This document shows positions 1-7,875 of a DNA stretch of 64,000 nucleotides, one piece after another. The stretch comes from Parabacteroides sp. PF5-6 (lineage in GTDB: Bacteria; Bacteroidota; Bacteroidia; Bacteroidales; Tannerellaceae). Made by a program: the position numbers and the translations under genes. The stretch spans positions 434,001 to 498,000 of the forward strand of contig NZ_JAQFIN010000001.1 of assembly GCF_029504695.1 (NCBI RefSeq). Direction: 5' to 3'. The notes under the pieces are model-generated. The model was not told the origin of the DNA, made no database searches, and saw only the letters and a program-made list of their open reading frames with translations. The stretch's first letter is position 1. Each line of letters starts with the position of its first letter.

Positions 1-14
1 GGTTGACTGGTAAG

Positions 15-1316
15 ATGAATACGGCAATAATAAAAATATGGGATAAAGAAGTGGGAGCTGTTGCCTGGAATGAAAGAAACGGAATAGCCTCTTTTGAATA
101 TACGTCTGCTTTTAAAAGGCTTGGATGGGAATTATCGCCTTTGAAAATGCCACTGACCGGAGATTCCAGGATCTATTCATTCCCTGAATTGCGTAAAGAA
201 AGAGACTCTGTTTATGATACCTTTAAAGGCTTGCCCGGATTACTTGCCGATATGCTGCCCGATCGCTATGGAAATGAACTTATTAATTTGTGGCTGGCAC
301 AACAAGGGCGTCCGGTCGACAGCATGAATCCGGTGGAAATGTTATGCTTTATCGGCAAAAGAGGGATGGGAGCGTTAGAGTTTGAACCTTCTCTTTTGAA
401 ACAGAATGTCAATACCTTTTCCATAGAAGTCGATAGCCTGGTGGATATCGCGGGCAAGATGCTTTCCCGAAAAGAAGCGTTTGTTACCAATCTGAAGGCG
501 GATGAAGAAAAAGCCGTACGGGATATCCTGAGGATCGGGACCTCTGCGGGTGGAGCACGCCCCAAGGCCGTAATAGCCTATAATGAAAAGACCGGTGAGA
601 TCCGTTCCGGACAGACGCGTGCTCCTGAAGGCTTTGAACACTGGCTGATTAAACTCGATGGAGTGAGCGAGGTCCAACTGGGTGCTACGCATGGTTTTGG
701 ACGGGTGGAATATGCCTATTATCTTATGGCGATTGACTGTGGAATAGAGATGACATCTTGTCGCTTACTGGAAGAAAACGGACGCGCGCATTTTATGACC
801 AAGCGGTTCGATAGGGAAGGCGATTATACGAAACATCATACTCAAACCTTCTGTGCGATGAAACATCTTGATTATAACCGGATAAACAGTTATAGTTATG
901 AACAACTATTCCAGACAATGCGGGAATTAAAACTAACTTATGCAGATGCTGAACAGATGTTTCGGCGGATGGTGTTCAACGTTATTGCGCGTAATTGTGA
1001 CGACCATACCAAGAACTTTTCATTTCTGCTGAAACAAGGTGGTCGTTGGGAGTTGGCTCCTGCTTACGATGTTTGTCACGCCTATCGTCCCGGTAGCGAA
1101 TGGGTTAGCCGGCATGCGCTAAGTATCAATGGCAAAAGAGAAAACATTACACGGGAGGATCTGATGATCATTGGAAAATCTATTCGTAACAAGAAGTCAA
1201 AGGATATAATTGATGAAATCAATGAGAAAGTCGGCTCTTGGACTTCTTATGCGATTAAGGCAGGCGTAGAGAAAGAGAAAAGAGAGGCAATCGCTAAGAC
1301 ACTTATCTCTTTATAG
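15..1316 (+). CDS. HipA-family serine/threonine kinase (type II toxin family)
   Basis: This is a full-length HipA-like kinase of about 433 residues. HipA toxins phosphorylate targets such as glutamyl-tRNA synthetase and are held in check by a DNA-binding HipB partner. Visible family motifs are a glycine/serine-rich loop with GTSAGGARPK near residue 175, a KRFDR motif near residue 265, the catalytic NCDDHTKN loop near residue 327, and LAPAYDV, which resembles the metal-binding DFG segment. I chose the ATG at 15; a TTG at 3 is in frame but less likely. Any HipB gene would lie upstream, outside the window. A strong terminator follows 46 bases after the stop. The family is clear, but toxin activity and target are not shown by the sequence. 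Confidence 0.88.
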   Translation: MNTAIIKIWDKEVGAVAWNERNGIASFEYTSAFKRLGWELSPLKMPLTGDSRIYSFPELRKERDSVYDTFKGLPGLLADMLPDRYGNELINLWLAQQGRPVDSMNPVEMLCFIGKRGMGALEFEPSLLKQNVNTFSIEVDSLVDIAGKMLSRKEAFVTNLKADEEKAVRDILRIGTSAGGARPKAVIAYNEKTGEIRSGQTRAPEGFEHWLIKLDGVSEVQLGATHGFGRVEYAYYLMAIDCGIEMTSCRLLEENGRAHFMTKRFDREGDYTKHHTQTFCAMKHLDYNRINSYSYEQLFQTMRELKLTYADAEQMFRRMVFNVIARNCDDHTKNFSFLLKQGGRWELAPAYDVCHAYRPGSEWVSRHALSINGKRENITREDLMIIGKSIRNKKSKDIIDEINEKVGSWTSYAIKAGVEKEKREAIAKTLISL

Positions 1317-1361
1317 CTCGGTTATTGGTGGTTTTGATAGAGTCTATTCTTCCTCCTATTG

Positions 1362-1397
1362 AAAAAGCCCCCTCTTTGTTGAAGAGGGGGCTTTTTT
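1362..1397 (+). terminator. Rho-independent terminator after the HipA-like gene
   Basis: A perfect 15-bp stem (AAAAAGCCCCCTCTT and its complement) encloses a 5-base loop and ends in a T run. Because the stem begins with A's and ends with T's it can work in both directions. It follows the HipA-like stop codon at 1316. Confidence 0.85.
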
Positions 1398-1588
1398 AGA
1401 GGAATCAGCGGATCATCACTCTCTGTGTTGTTCCGTTGATCAAGTGAAGGTTTTCCGGGGTAACAGATGGACATCCTCTTCCATTCCCCGCCCTACGCCT
1501 TCTATCTTCTATCTTCTGAAGTAAATCTTCCGATTTTCTTCGACGTAACTCCTAAATCATTGAAAATGAGATCTTAATATTCCCTTCC

Positions 1589-1672
1589 CAAACTACCGGT
1601 AGTTTGCGCACAAAGTACCGGTAGTTTGGTGACAAACTATTAGTAGTTTGCGCGCAAAGTACCGGTAGTTTA
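1589..1672. repeat. Palindrome array A, four 18-bp palindromes at 22-bp period
   Basis: Four near-identical 18-bp palindromes, core CTACCGGTAG or its variants, start at 1589, 1611, 1633 and 1655. They are separated by 4-base spacers (CGCA, GTGA, CGCG and trailing TCAC) that vary while the boxes are kept. The third box has a changed but still symmetric centre (TATTAGTA). The period of 22 bp is about two turns of B-DNA. The array lies in a non-coding gap. Arrays of the same geometry but unrelated sequence occur at 24323, 33474 and 55111. Confidence 0.85.
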
Positions 1673-1787
1673 TCACATAAAAGTTTTTAGTCCGGTCTTC
1701 ACCTTTCACCCGGTCGCCAGATCCCTGTGTTGATCAGCGTTTCGGGTGAAAGGTAAAGGCATACTTAAAAAAACGTCAGACCTTCCC

Positions 1788-1855
1788 GAAAAAGGCCGCC
1801 GGCCTTTTGCAAAACCCTGCCGGCCTTTTGGAAAACTCCGGCGGCCTTTTCAGTG
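1788..1855. repeat. Palindrome array B, three GC-rich boxes at 21-bp period
   Basis: Three copies of a box ending in CCGGCCTTTT or GCGGCCTTTT start at 1799, 1820 and 1841, a period of 21 bp. The first box is a palindrome (AAAGGCCGCCGGCCTTT). The later two have diverged left halves. It resembles array A in layout but not in sequence, and the two lie about 120 bases apart in the same gap. Confidence 0.6.
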
Positions 1856-2213
1856 AAAGAAGCTATTTTTTGTAGTCGAAGCCGGATGTTAACAAATGCA
1901 AACGTTAGATAGTGGTAAACCGATCATCCCGAACATAGTTTTTCATTTTTTTACTACCATCATACAGCCGGGACAGGCGACAATGTTAAACCGATCACTG
2001 ATGGGGCTCTCCTACAGGTATCGAAAAGTTACTTACAGGATTTTCACTGCTTTTTTTATTATCTGAAATAACTATATGATTGATATACAGAGGCGAAAGA
2101 AAATCCTGTATGATGTAAGTAAAAAAACGAAAAACTCTGTTCGGAGGGGATTTTTGGGGTTTTTGTTCTTTCGGATCTTCAATTATTTTGATAATTGAGG
2201 ATTTGCGACTGTT

Positions 2214-2402
2214 GCTATCTTGGCTCTCCTCCTTTGAATCGAAGATCGGCCTTAGCCAAAAGGAGGAGTACGGCGAGGTACGAGCCGGGAGGTGGTTAGA
2301 TTCTTATATTGCTAATTAATAGTCACTTAAAAGATCTAACCACCCCACCGCTGCAAGCAGCGGTCCACCCCCTCCTTTGAAAAGGAGGGGAGCCGAGATA
2401 GT
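2214..2402. repeat. Nested inverted-repeat element, MITE-like
   Basis: A 189-bp stretch has imperfect terminal inverted repeats of about 24 bp (2214-2237 against 2377-2402, cores GGCTCTCCTCCTTT and AAAGGAGGGGAGCC). A second inverted pair lies inside it (GGTGGTTAGAT at 2291 against ATCTAACCACC at 2334). A further local hairpin sits near 2366-2391. No protein is encoded. Sequences of this kind, with CCTCCTTT and CCACCCC blocks, are common interspersed repeats in Bacteroidetes as I know them. Related GC-rich repeat sequence is found inside the ABC permease gene near 10500. Confidence 0.6.
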
Positions 2403-2422
2403 CCACTTGCTATTATCCTGCA

Positions 2423-2574
2423 CCTTCAAATTTTCTTCTATTTACCGCTTCGCGCCTACCAACTACTAACTACCCACTACTAACTACCGAAGAAAATCTT
2501 CAAATTTTCTTCGATTTACCGCTGCGCGCCTACTAACTACCAACTACCAACTACTAACTACCGAAGAAAACCTT
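2423..2574. repeat. Direct repeat of about 37 bp with CTAACTAC stutter
   Basis: Two copies of a segment reading CTTCAAATTTTCTTC followed by ATTTACCGC and GCGCGCCTAC begin near 2424 and 2498. Short CTAACTAC or CCAACTAC units follow each copy, and each unit ends at CCGAAGAAAA. The function is unknown. It completes the gene-free stretch 1317-2619, in which I see repeats but no convincing gene. Confidence 0.55.
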
Positions 2575-2619
2575 CCCATGTCCTTCGCTTGTCACAAAAG
2601 TGGAACGAGGAGGGGCTGA

Positions 2620-3504
2620 TTATTTAATCTCGATAGCGTACAGGTATTCCGACGCGGTGATGAAAAGCGTTTTCCCGTCTTTGCCACCGAAGCAGACGTT
2701 GGCGGTCCAGCCGGCTTCTACGGGGATATGGTCGATTTGTTCGCCTTGGGGGTTGAAGACGGTAACGCCCCGGCCGGTCAGGTAGATATTGCCTTTTGTA
2801 TCGATCGTCATACCATCCGAGCCCATGGCGGTGAAGAGCTTCCGGTTTGCCAATGAACCGTCCCGTTTGATATCATAGACATACGTTTTGCGGTCGGCGA
2901 TATCGGCTACATACAAGCGTTTGCCGTCGGGCGTACCGATAATGCCATTGGGTTGCACCAATTTGTCGTCCACGCGGATAACCTGCTTGCGGTCCGGCGT
3001 CAGGTAATACAGATGTTGGCCATCCTGTTGCATCTCCGGGTTGCGCGTCCAGTAATCTCTTTTGTACAGCGGGTCGGTAAAGTAAATACCGCCGTCGGGA
3101 TGGATCCAAAGGTCGTTAGGCCCATTGAGTTTCTTCCCTTCGTAGTCGGTGATCAATACGGTATGATTGCCGTCTTTATCGATACTCCAAAGCTCATTCT
3201 CCATATCCGAGCAGGAGAGCAGGTTGCCTTGCCGGTCGAAGTAAAGCCCGTTGGCCCGTCCGCTTTTATGCAGGAATGTCTTGAGTTTGCCATCTGTTGT
3301 CCAGATATGTATCCGGTTATTGGGCTGGTCGGTGAAATAGACATTGCCCTCGTGATCGGCCGCCGGCCCTTCGGTAAAGCTAAAACCTTCGGCCAGTCTG
3401 ACGATCTGGGCACCGGGAGCGATAACCCCTTGGGAAGATTGCGCAAAAGAAGATAAAGACATGATACTCATAAGCGCTACAGAAAAGAAAAGTGTTTTAT
3501 TCAT
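2620..3504 (-). CDS. Secreted SMP-30/gluconolactonase-like beta-propeller
   Basis: A 294-residue protein begins with a signal peptide of about 21 residues ending SSFAQ. The rest is a six-bladed SMP-30/gluconolactonase/LRE-like propeller, with EGPAADHEGNVYFTD near residue 45, GPNDLWIHPDGGIYFTD near residue 127 and PNGIIGTPDG near residue 185. In this family a Glu, two Asn and an Asp bind a divalent metal and hydrolyse sugar lactones; the matching Glu (EGP), Asn (GPND) and Asn (PNG) can be seen here. Export suggests action in the periplasm. It is divergent from the TlpA-like gene at 3633, and its terminator region is the repeat-rich gap. The family is clear but the substrate is unknown. Confidence 0.85.
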   Translation of the reverse strand: MNKTLFFSVALMSIMSLSSFAQSSQGVIAPGAQIVRLAEGFSFTEGPAADHEGNVYFTDQPNNRIHIWTTDGKLKTFLHKSGRANGLYFDRQGNLLSCSDMENELWSIDKDGNHTVLITDYEGKKLNGPNDLWIHPDGGIYFTDPLYKRDYWTRNPEMQQDGQHLYYLTPDRKQVIRVDDKLVQPNGIIGTPDGKRLYVADIADRKTYVYDIKRDGSLANRKLFTAMGSDGMTIDTKGNIYLTGRGVTVFNPQGEQIDHIPVEAGWTANVCFGGKDGKTLFITASEYLYAIEIK

Positions 3505-3632
3505 AATCCGATTGAATTGAAATGAAGAGGTAAAAATAAGGATATGTTTTGTATTTCTGTGTGTTTACAACGAAATGTGTAAAGAAAAAGCTTATATTTC
3601 GGCTTTGATAATCTTTTAAAACCATGCAGGCC

Positions 3633-5522
3633 ATGAAACAGTTCCACTATTTACTTATTCTTTTCTTTAGTTTCTTTTTCGTTCAATGCCAGAACCGGGC
3701 AGACCGGGTGATTGAACGTCCGGTTTACGGCTTTCAAAACAATACTACGCTGGAGATCGACAAGGTTGAACTGACCGATTCGGCGACTATCCTTTATGTG
3801 GATGCCTATTTCTATCCGAACAATTGGATACGCATCGATTCGGCAACCTATATCCGGGCGAATGGAAAGAATTATACGGTGCAGGGCGCCGAGGGCATCG
3901 TGTTGCATGCCGAGCATTGGATGCCGGATACCGGAGAAGATCATTTCAAACTGTTCTTTCCTCCCATACCGAAGAATACGAAGTCTATCGATTTTATCGA
4001 GTCGGACTGTGCCGATTGTTTCAAGATCTGGGATATCGACCTGACCGGGAAAGCGGGAGCGTATCGGCCTGACCTGCCGCAGGATATTCTTCAAGCCGAA
4101 CCCGACCGGACGACAAAGCTGGAAACGCCTGAATTGAAGATGGGAAAGACCAAAGTAAGCCTTTTCGTTACCGGATTAGTCGAAGGTTACGAACCCAGTT
4201 CCCGGTTGTCTATTACCGATCCTTTTAGCCGTCAACGCAATGAGGTCGACGGAAAGAAAGAAGCGGATGGGAAATATGTGTTTGAGATCGATCAGTACAC
4301 TACCTCGCCGGCTTTTCTGATGGTCGGTCAGAGCTTTGAGATTCTGTTGCTCGAACCCGGTGAAGAGGCGGAAGTTTATTTCGACCTGAAGGCTTATGCC
4401 CGAAAGAGCTCCCGTTATCATCCGCAACCGGAGATTGTCTATGCCGGATACCGGGGACACTATGCTGACGTGAACAATCAATTGCTTACGGTGGCCGGTC
4501 AATTGCGCGACTATGAGATCAATGTCAGGGAGAATTATGCCTTACTGAACCTGAATGCCGCCGACTTTATCAAAGCGTTGATCGCGCTCTACAAAGAGAA
4601 AAGGAATGAGATCGATCAGTCCGCCTTCTCCACGCCAATCAAACAGTTCCTGGCCGAAGAACTTAAAAGTAGCCTGGTCAATACGGCATTGAATATGCCC
4701 TTGGTCTATGAGAGCCTGTACCGCAGAAAGAACAAGATCGATTATAATGAACCGATTGATTTCAAAATACCGGCGTTGACCGATAAAGAATTGCTTCTGT
4801 TGAAAGAGATTGGTCTGAATGATCGGAACTGGATCTATTCGACCGCATTCCCTTATGCCGGTTCAGCCTTGGCGACAAAGGTTTCTTCGGAAACGGTATT
4901 GAACGAGCTGACCGGCTCTGAAAACGGGCTGTTGCAAGACCTGCGTAAAAGTATTCCGGCGATGACACAGGCGATCAACCGGGAACCACTCAAACCGGAG
5001 ATGGAAAGCGCGTTGGCGTCGGCCTCTTCACCTTATTTCACGCAGATGTATAAACACCTTGCCGAAACGGTAAAGAAACAATATGAAGCGGCCCTGAGCC
5101 AGGGCGGTTTCACGATTCAGGCGACACCGGAGGTTGCCGGCGACAAGCTCCTGGATGCCATTATCGCGGAATACAAAGGCAAAGTGGTCTTTGTCGACTT
5201 CTGGGCTACCTGGTGCGGACCCTGTCTGAATGCGATGAAGACCATCAAACCGTTTAAACCGGAAATGGCAGAGAAAGGAGTGGTCTCTATTTATATTACC
5301 AATACCTCTTCGCCGCAAGGCAAATGGACAACCATGCTGCCGGAGATCGGCGGTCTGCACTATTATCTGAAAGGAGATCAATGGCAGACGTTATCAGATA
5401 AATATGATATTCAGGGAATTCCCACGTATATGATCTTCGATAAGAACGGGAATAAAGTCTTTGAAGCGACCGGTTATCCGGGAAATGACAAGATCAAAGA
5501 AGAATTATCGAAAGTCTGGTAA
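3633..5522 (+). CDS. TlpA-like thioredoxin-domain lipoprotein
   Basis: A protein of about 629 residues begins with a lipoprotein signal (hydrophobic run ending FFVQC, Cys 19 from this start). An in-frame ATG at 3624 is an alternative start. The first 500 residues are a large periplasmic region I do not recognise, of the DUF4369/helical type often found ahead of thioredoxin domains in Bacteroidetes. The last 130 residues are a TlpA/ResA-like thioredoxin fold with an intact WCGPC active site encoded at 5211-5225 and the GIPTY cis-proline segment. Such proteins are anchored in the cell envelope and reduce or exchange disulfides. It ends one base before the convergent hemolysin III gene, so there is no room for a separate terminator. 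Confidence 0.85.
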   Translation: MKQFHYLLILFFSFFFVQCQNRADRVIERPVYGFQNNTTLEIDKVELTDSATILYVDAYFYPNNWIRIDSATYIRANGKNYTVQGAEGIVLHAEHWMPDTGEDHFKLFFPPIPKNTKSIDFIESDCADCFKIWDIDLTGKAGAYRPDLPQDILQAEPDRTTKLETPELKMGKTKVSLFVTGLVEGYEPSSRLSITDPFSRQRNEVDGKKEADGKYVFEIDQYTTSPAFLMVGQSFEILLLEPGEEAEVYFDLKAYARKSSRYHPQPEIVYAGYRGHYADVNNQLLTVAGQLRDYEINVRENYALLNLNAADFIKALIALYKEKRNEIDQSAFSTPIKQFLAEELKSSLVNTALNMPLVYESLYRRKNKIDYNEPIDFKIPALTDKELLLLKEIGLNDRNWIYSTAFPYAGSALATKVSSETVLNELTGSENGLLQDLRKSIPAMTQAINREPLKPEMESALASASSPYFTQMYKHLAETVKKQYEAALSQGGFTIQATPEVAGDKLLDAIIAEYKGKVVFVDFWATWCGPCLNAMKTIKPFKPEMAEKGVVSIYITNTSSPQGKWTTMLPEIGGLHYYLKGDQWQTLSDKYDIQGIPTYMIFDKNGNKVFEATGYPGNDKIKEELSKVW

Positions 5523-6176
5523 TCAAAGGATCACATAGATCGCCAGGATGTGGAATATACTTCCTCCGAGTACGAAGAAGTGGAAAACGGTATGCATATA
5601 TTCCTTATGGGCAAACGAATAAAACAAAGCACCCGTAATGTAGGAGGCGCCACCGGCAATGAGCCGGTAGAGCGCATCCATTTCTCCGGTATGGCTTAAC
5701 ACATCGATCAAGGGCTTGAAAGCGACGATGATGGAACAGCCCATAAGAACGTAACAGGCTGTTTCGATGTAGCTATGTCCATTCTGCTTCTTGAAGCTAA
5801 TCACTATGCCGGCTATCGCGCTTAGCCAGACGAAGGCGAATAACGACCAGCCCCATAAGGCCTCGTTTCGGAGCGTGACCAGCGTAAACGGCGTATAGGT
5901 TCCGGCGATATGCAGGTAGATGGAGGCATGGTCGAACTTCTGTAATAGCCATTTCTTTTTTCCGGCTTTGCAGGCATGATAGGATGTCGAGATGATGTAG
6001 CACGACAGCATCCCGAAAAGATACACCCATACACTGTAGATCTTCCAGCCGTCCTGGCTCTGATAAGCTTTGGATAAAAGGATATACGCCGCCACCAGCC
6101 CCAACGCAATACCTGCGGCATGCGATAGGCTGTTGAAGAGTTCCTCTCGTTGTGAATATGTTCTTATCCTTCCCAC
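5523..6176 (-). CDS. Hemolysin III / PAQR-family membrane protein
   Basis: A 217-residue protein has seven predicted membrane segments and the PAQR/HlyIII signature residues: SLSHAAG near the N-terminus, STSYHA at the end of the second helix, FDHASIYLHIAGTYTPF in the middle, and HTVFHFFVLGG near the C-terminus. The conserved His, Ser and Asp residues form a zinc site in the superfamily, which is related to ceramidases. It is the last gene of the long minus-strand block, and its start overlaps the small ORF at 6164-6394 by 13 bases. Its role in this context is unknown, although a lipid hydrolase-like activity would fit a lipid-centred locus. Confidence 0.88.
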   Translation of the reverse strand: MGRIRTYSQREELFNSLSHAAGIALGLVAAYILLSKAYQSQDGWKIYSVWVYLFGMLSCYIISTSYHACKAGKKKWLLQKFDHASIYLHIAGTYTPFTLVTLRNEALWGWSLFAFVWLSAIAGIVISFKKQNGHSYIETACYVLMGCSIIVAFKPLIDVLSHTGEMDALYRLIAGGASYITGALFYSFAHKEYMHTVFHFFVLGGSIFHILAIYVIL

Positions 6177-6394
6177 CCTTTTTTGAAATTTCGGACAAGG
6201 TAAGCAGGCTTTTGAGAATTTGCAAATATTTTATACCACTTCCGTAAACCGATGGGTCGGTTGCGGGCGTCCGGGTTGGAGGTAGCCTCTTTCAGCCATT
6301 CGTCGATACCGGTTCCGTCGAGTGCACTGATGGTCAGGATCGCAGCCGAAGGAAAATAGGCTACCGTACGCTGTTTCAATTCTTTCTTATTCAT
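6164..6394 (-). CDS. Short ORF resembling the C-terminal end of a HypB-type GTPase
   Basis: A 76-residue ORF starts with ATG 13 bases after the preceding propeller gene and overlaps the next gene. Its beginning (MNKKEL) resembles a G4 NKxD motif, and ISALDGTGIDEWL resembles the G5 region and following helix of HypB-like GTPases, which usually read SAxTGxGxDEW. The P-loop and other G motifs are missing, so it cannot be a working GTPase by itself. It could be the remnant of a nickel-insertion GTPase, or a small protein derived from one. The C-terminal 40 residues are basic and match nothing I recognise. The reading frame is intact. The family link is tentative. Confidence 0.45.
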   Translation of the reverse strand: MNKKELKQRTVAYFPSAAILTISALDGTGIDEWLKEATSNPDARNRPIGLRKWYKIFANSQKPAYLVRNFKKGWEG

Positions 6395-6406
6395 CTATCT
6401 TTCGGA

Positions 6407-7738
6407 TTACTTAACCACTTTGACACAAACCATCTTGGCCTGGTCGCGCACTAAGAGTTTACCATCGGCCAATGCGATAGGCGCCCAGTTCTGCGTGCCG
6501 CCACCCATGCGTGCCATGCCTTCAATACCGGCACCGCCTTCGGTCAATACATCCGCTTTCGCTATTTGTTTGAAAGCCGTCGGGTCCGGTTCGATCAGGT
6601 AAAGGCTCTTCAATCCGTCGGTGGCTAATAAGAGACCGTCGGCCAGGATCATACTGCCCCGGTCGAAATTCGGGTTGCGCCCGGTCTTCCATTTGATATT
6701 CCCTTCGGTATCCATACATACCAGGCCATCGCGCTTCTGGTTCGTGCGGTACATCGCATAGAAATGACCGTTATGGAAGAGGGGCGGTTTGGTCTGGTCG
6801 CCAAATTCCAAGGTGGTGAAGAGTTCAGCGGTATCGAATGTGCCGTCGGCTTTTTTGTTTACCTGTATCATCGTGGCTCCCCGTTCATATCCGCCGGTGA
6901 TCAGTAGTTTATTATCGCCGGCGGCAACCGGGCAAGGCACGGAGATATGGCAATCCCAGTTCGCGTACTGCCACAGTTGTTTACCTGTTTGGGGATCTAA
7001 TCCCACGACCTTACCCATCGTGATCTCCGCATCGCGGTTTTGAAAAGTATTGGTCGAAGAACTAAGCCATACTACCTGATCTTGCCCGTGTATCTTCAAT
7101 ACTTTGGGACTGACATAGCTGACATTGCCGAGGTTGGGTGTTTTCCACGCGACCTCGCCGGTCTGTTTGTTGTAGGCCACCACCCCGGCTTCCGGAGCCT
7201 GCGAAGCCACAATCAACAGATCGCCATAGAGAACCGGGCATTGCGAGATGGCCCACATAGGGATCTTTTCACCGCCGAAGTCAGTCCATACGTTTTTCTT
7301 CCATACCGGCTGTCCGGTTTGTACATCAAAGCAATACAGATCACCATAAGGGCCACAGGAATAGACGTGGCGATCATCGACAACGGGCACACTGCGTGAG
7401 CCGGGAAAAGGAATGTCTCCCGGAGCATCGTAACTGTACTTCCAGCGTTCTTTGCCGCTTTGCAGATCAAAACACCGCATTATATCTCCCACTTCCTCGT
7501 CGCGGTCGAGCAGGAACACCTTGCCGTCCTTGACTACCGGGCCGCCATAACCGATACCGACCTCTACGGCCCACAATACTTCGGGGCCTTCTGTCGGCCA
7601 ATTTCTCAACAAGCCCTGTTGTGTGGATTTACTATCCCGGTCGGGACCGAGGAACTGTGGCCAGTCCTGTGCTTTAAGAGCCGGACAGGAAGCCAAAAAG
7701 AACAGACCGATTACGGCAAAAAGAACCTTTGTTTTCAT
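6407..7738 (-). CDS. Secreted quinoprotein-like beta-propeller, subfamily B
   Basis: A 443-residue exported protein has a signal peptide ending near ALKAQ and then repeated propeller blades of the PQQ-like type (for example the VVxDGKVFLLDR and CFDLQSGKERW segments). It starts WPQFLGPDRD and ends with NWAPIALADGKLLVRD. This N- and C-terminal pattern is shared with the propeller at 22830-24269 and marks one of three subfamilies in this locus. True PQQ dehydrogenases are longer and have vicinal cysteines and a catalytic Asp at the cofactor; I see no such set here, so cofactor binding is doubtful. It is the penultimate full-length gene of the block. Confidence 0.82.
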   Translation of the reverse strand: MKTKVLFAVIGLFFLASCPALKAQDWPQFLGPDRDSKSTQQGLLRNWPTEGPEVLWAVEVGIGYGGPVVKDGKVFLLDRDEEVGDIMRCFDLQSGKERWKYSYDAPGDIPFPGSRSVPVVDDRHVYSCGPYGDLYCFDVQTGQPVWKKNVWTDFGGEKIPMWAISQCPVLYGDLLIVASQAPEAGVVAYNKQTGEVAWKTPNLGNVSYVSPKVLKIHGQDQVVWLSSSTNTFQNRDAEITMGKVVGLDPQTGKQLWQYANWDCHISVPCPVAAGDNKLLITGGYERGATMIQVNKKADGTFDTAELFTTLEFGDQTKPPLFHNGHFYAMYRTNQKRDGLVCMDTEGNIKWKTGRNPNFDRGSMILADGLLLATDGLKSLYLIEPDPTAFKQIAKADVLTEGGAGIEGMARMGGGTQNWAPIALADGKLLVRDQAKMVCVKVVK

Positions 7739-7815
7739 GTTTTATTTGTTTGTCGTATAGAAAGTTGAATGCAATTTATTCAATTCTTTCTTTCCCGATG
7801 ACGAAATATGCAGGA

Positions 7816-7843
7816 AAGCGAAAAATCAAAGGCTGAAAGCGAA
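7816..7843. repeat. Short interspersed repeat copy (AAAATCAAAGGCTGAAAGCG)
   Basis: A roughly 25-base sequence between the two last propeller genes resembles the two copies at 32971-32995 and 33012-33036, just upstream of the first gene of the block. Copies therefore flank both ends of the locus. The function is unknown. Confidence 0.4.
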
Positions 7844-7875
7844 ACCGGCTGCATCTGTCGGCAGCTATCCCATAA

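Noticed and set aside
375-692. Minus-strand open frames within the HipA gene
   Set aside because: They lie fully inside a well-supported gene on the other strand and have no motif or ribosome site.
1405-1480. Minus-strand frame ending with TPENLHLINGTTQRVMIR and a stop, like the end of a secreted protein
   Set aside because: The open stretch is short, has no start and no clear family. It may be a gene relic, but the evidence is too thin to list as a feature.
2600-2785. Small plus-strand open frame at the end of the SMP-30-like gene
   Set aside because: It overlaps the gene on the other strand and has no ribosome site or family.
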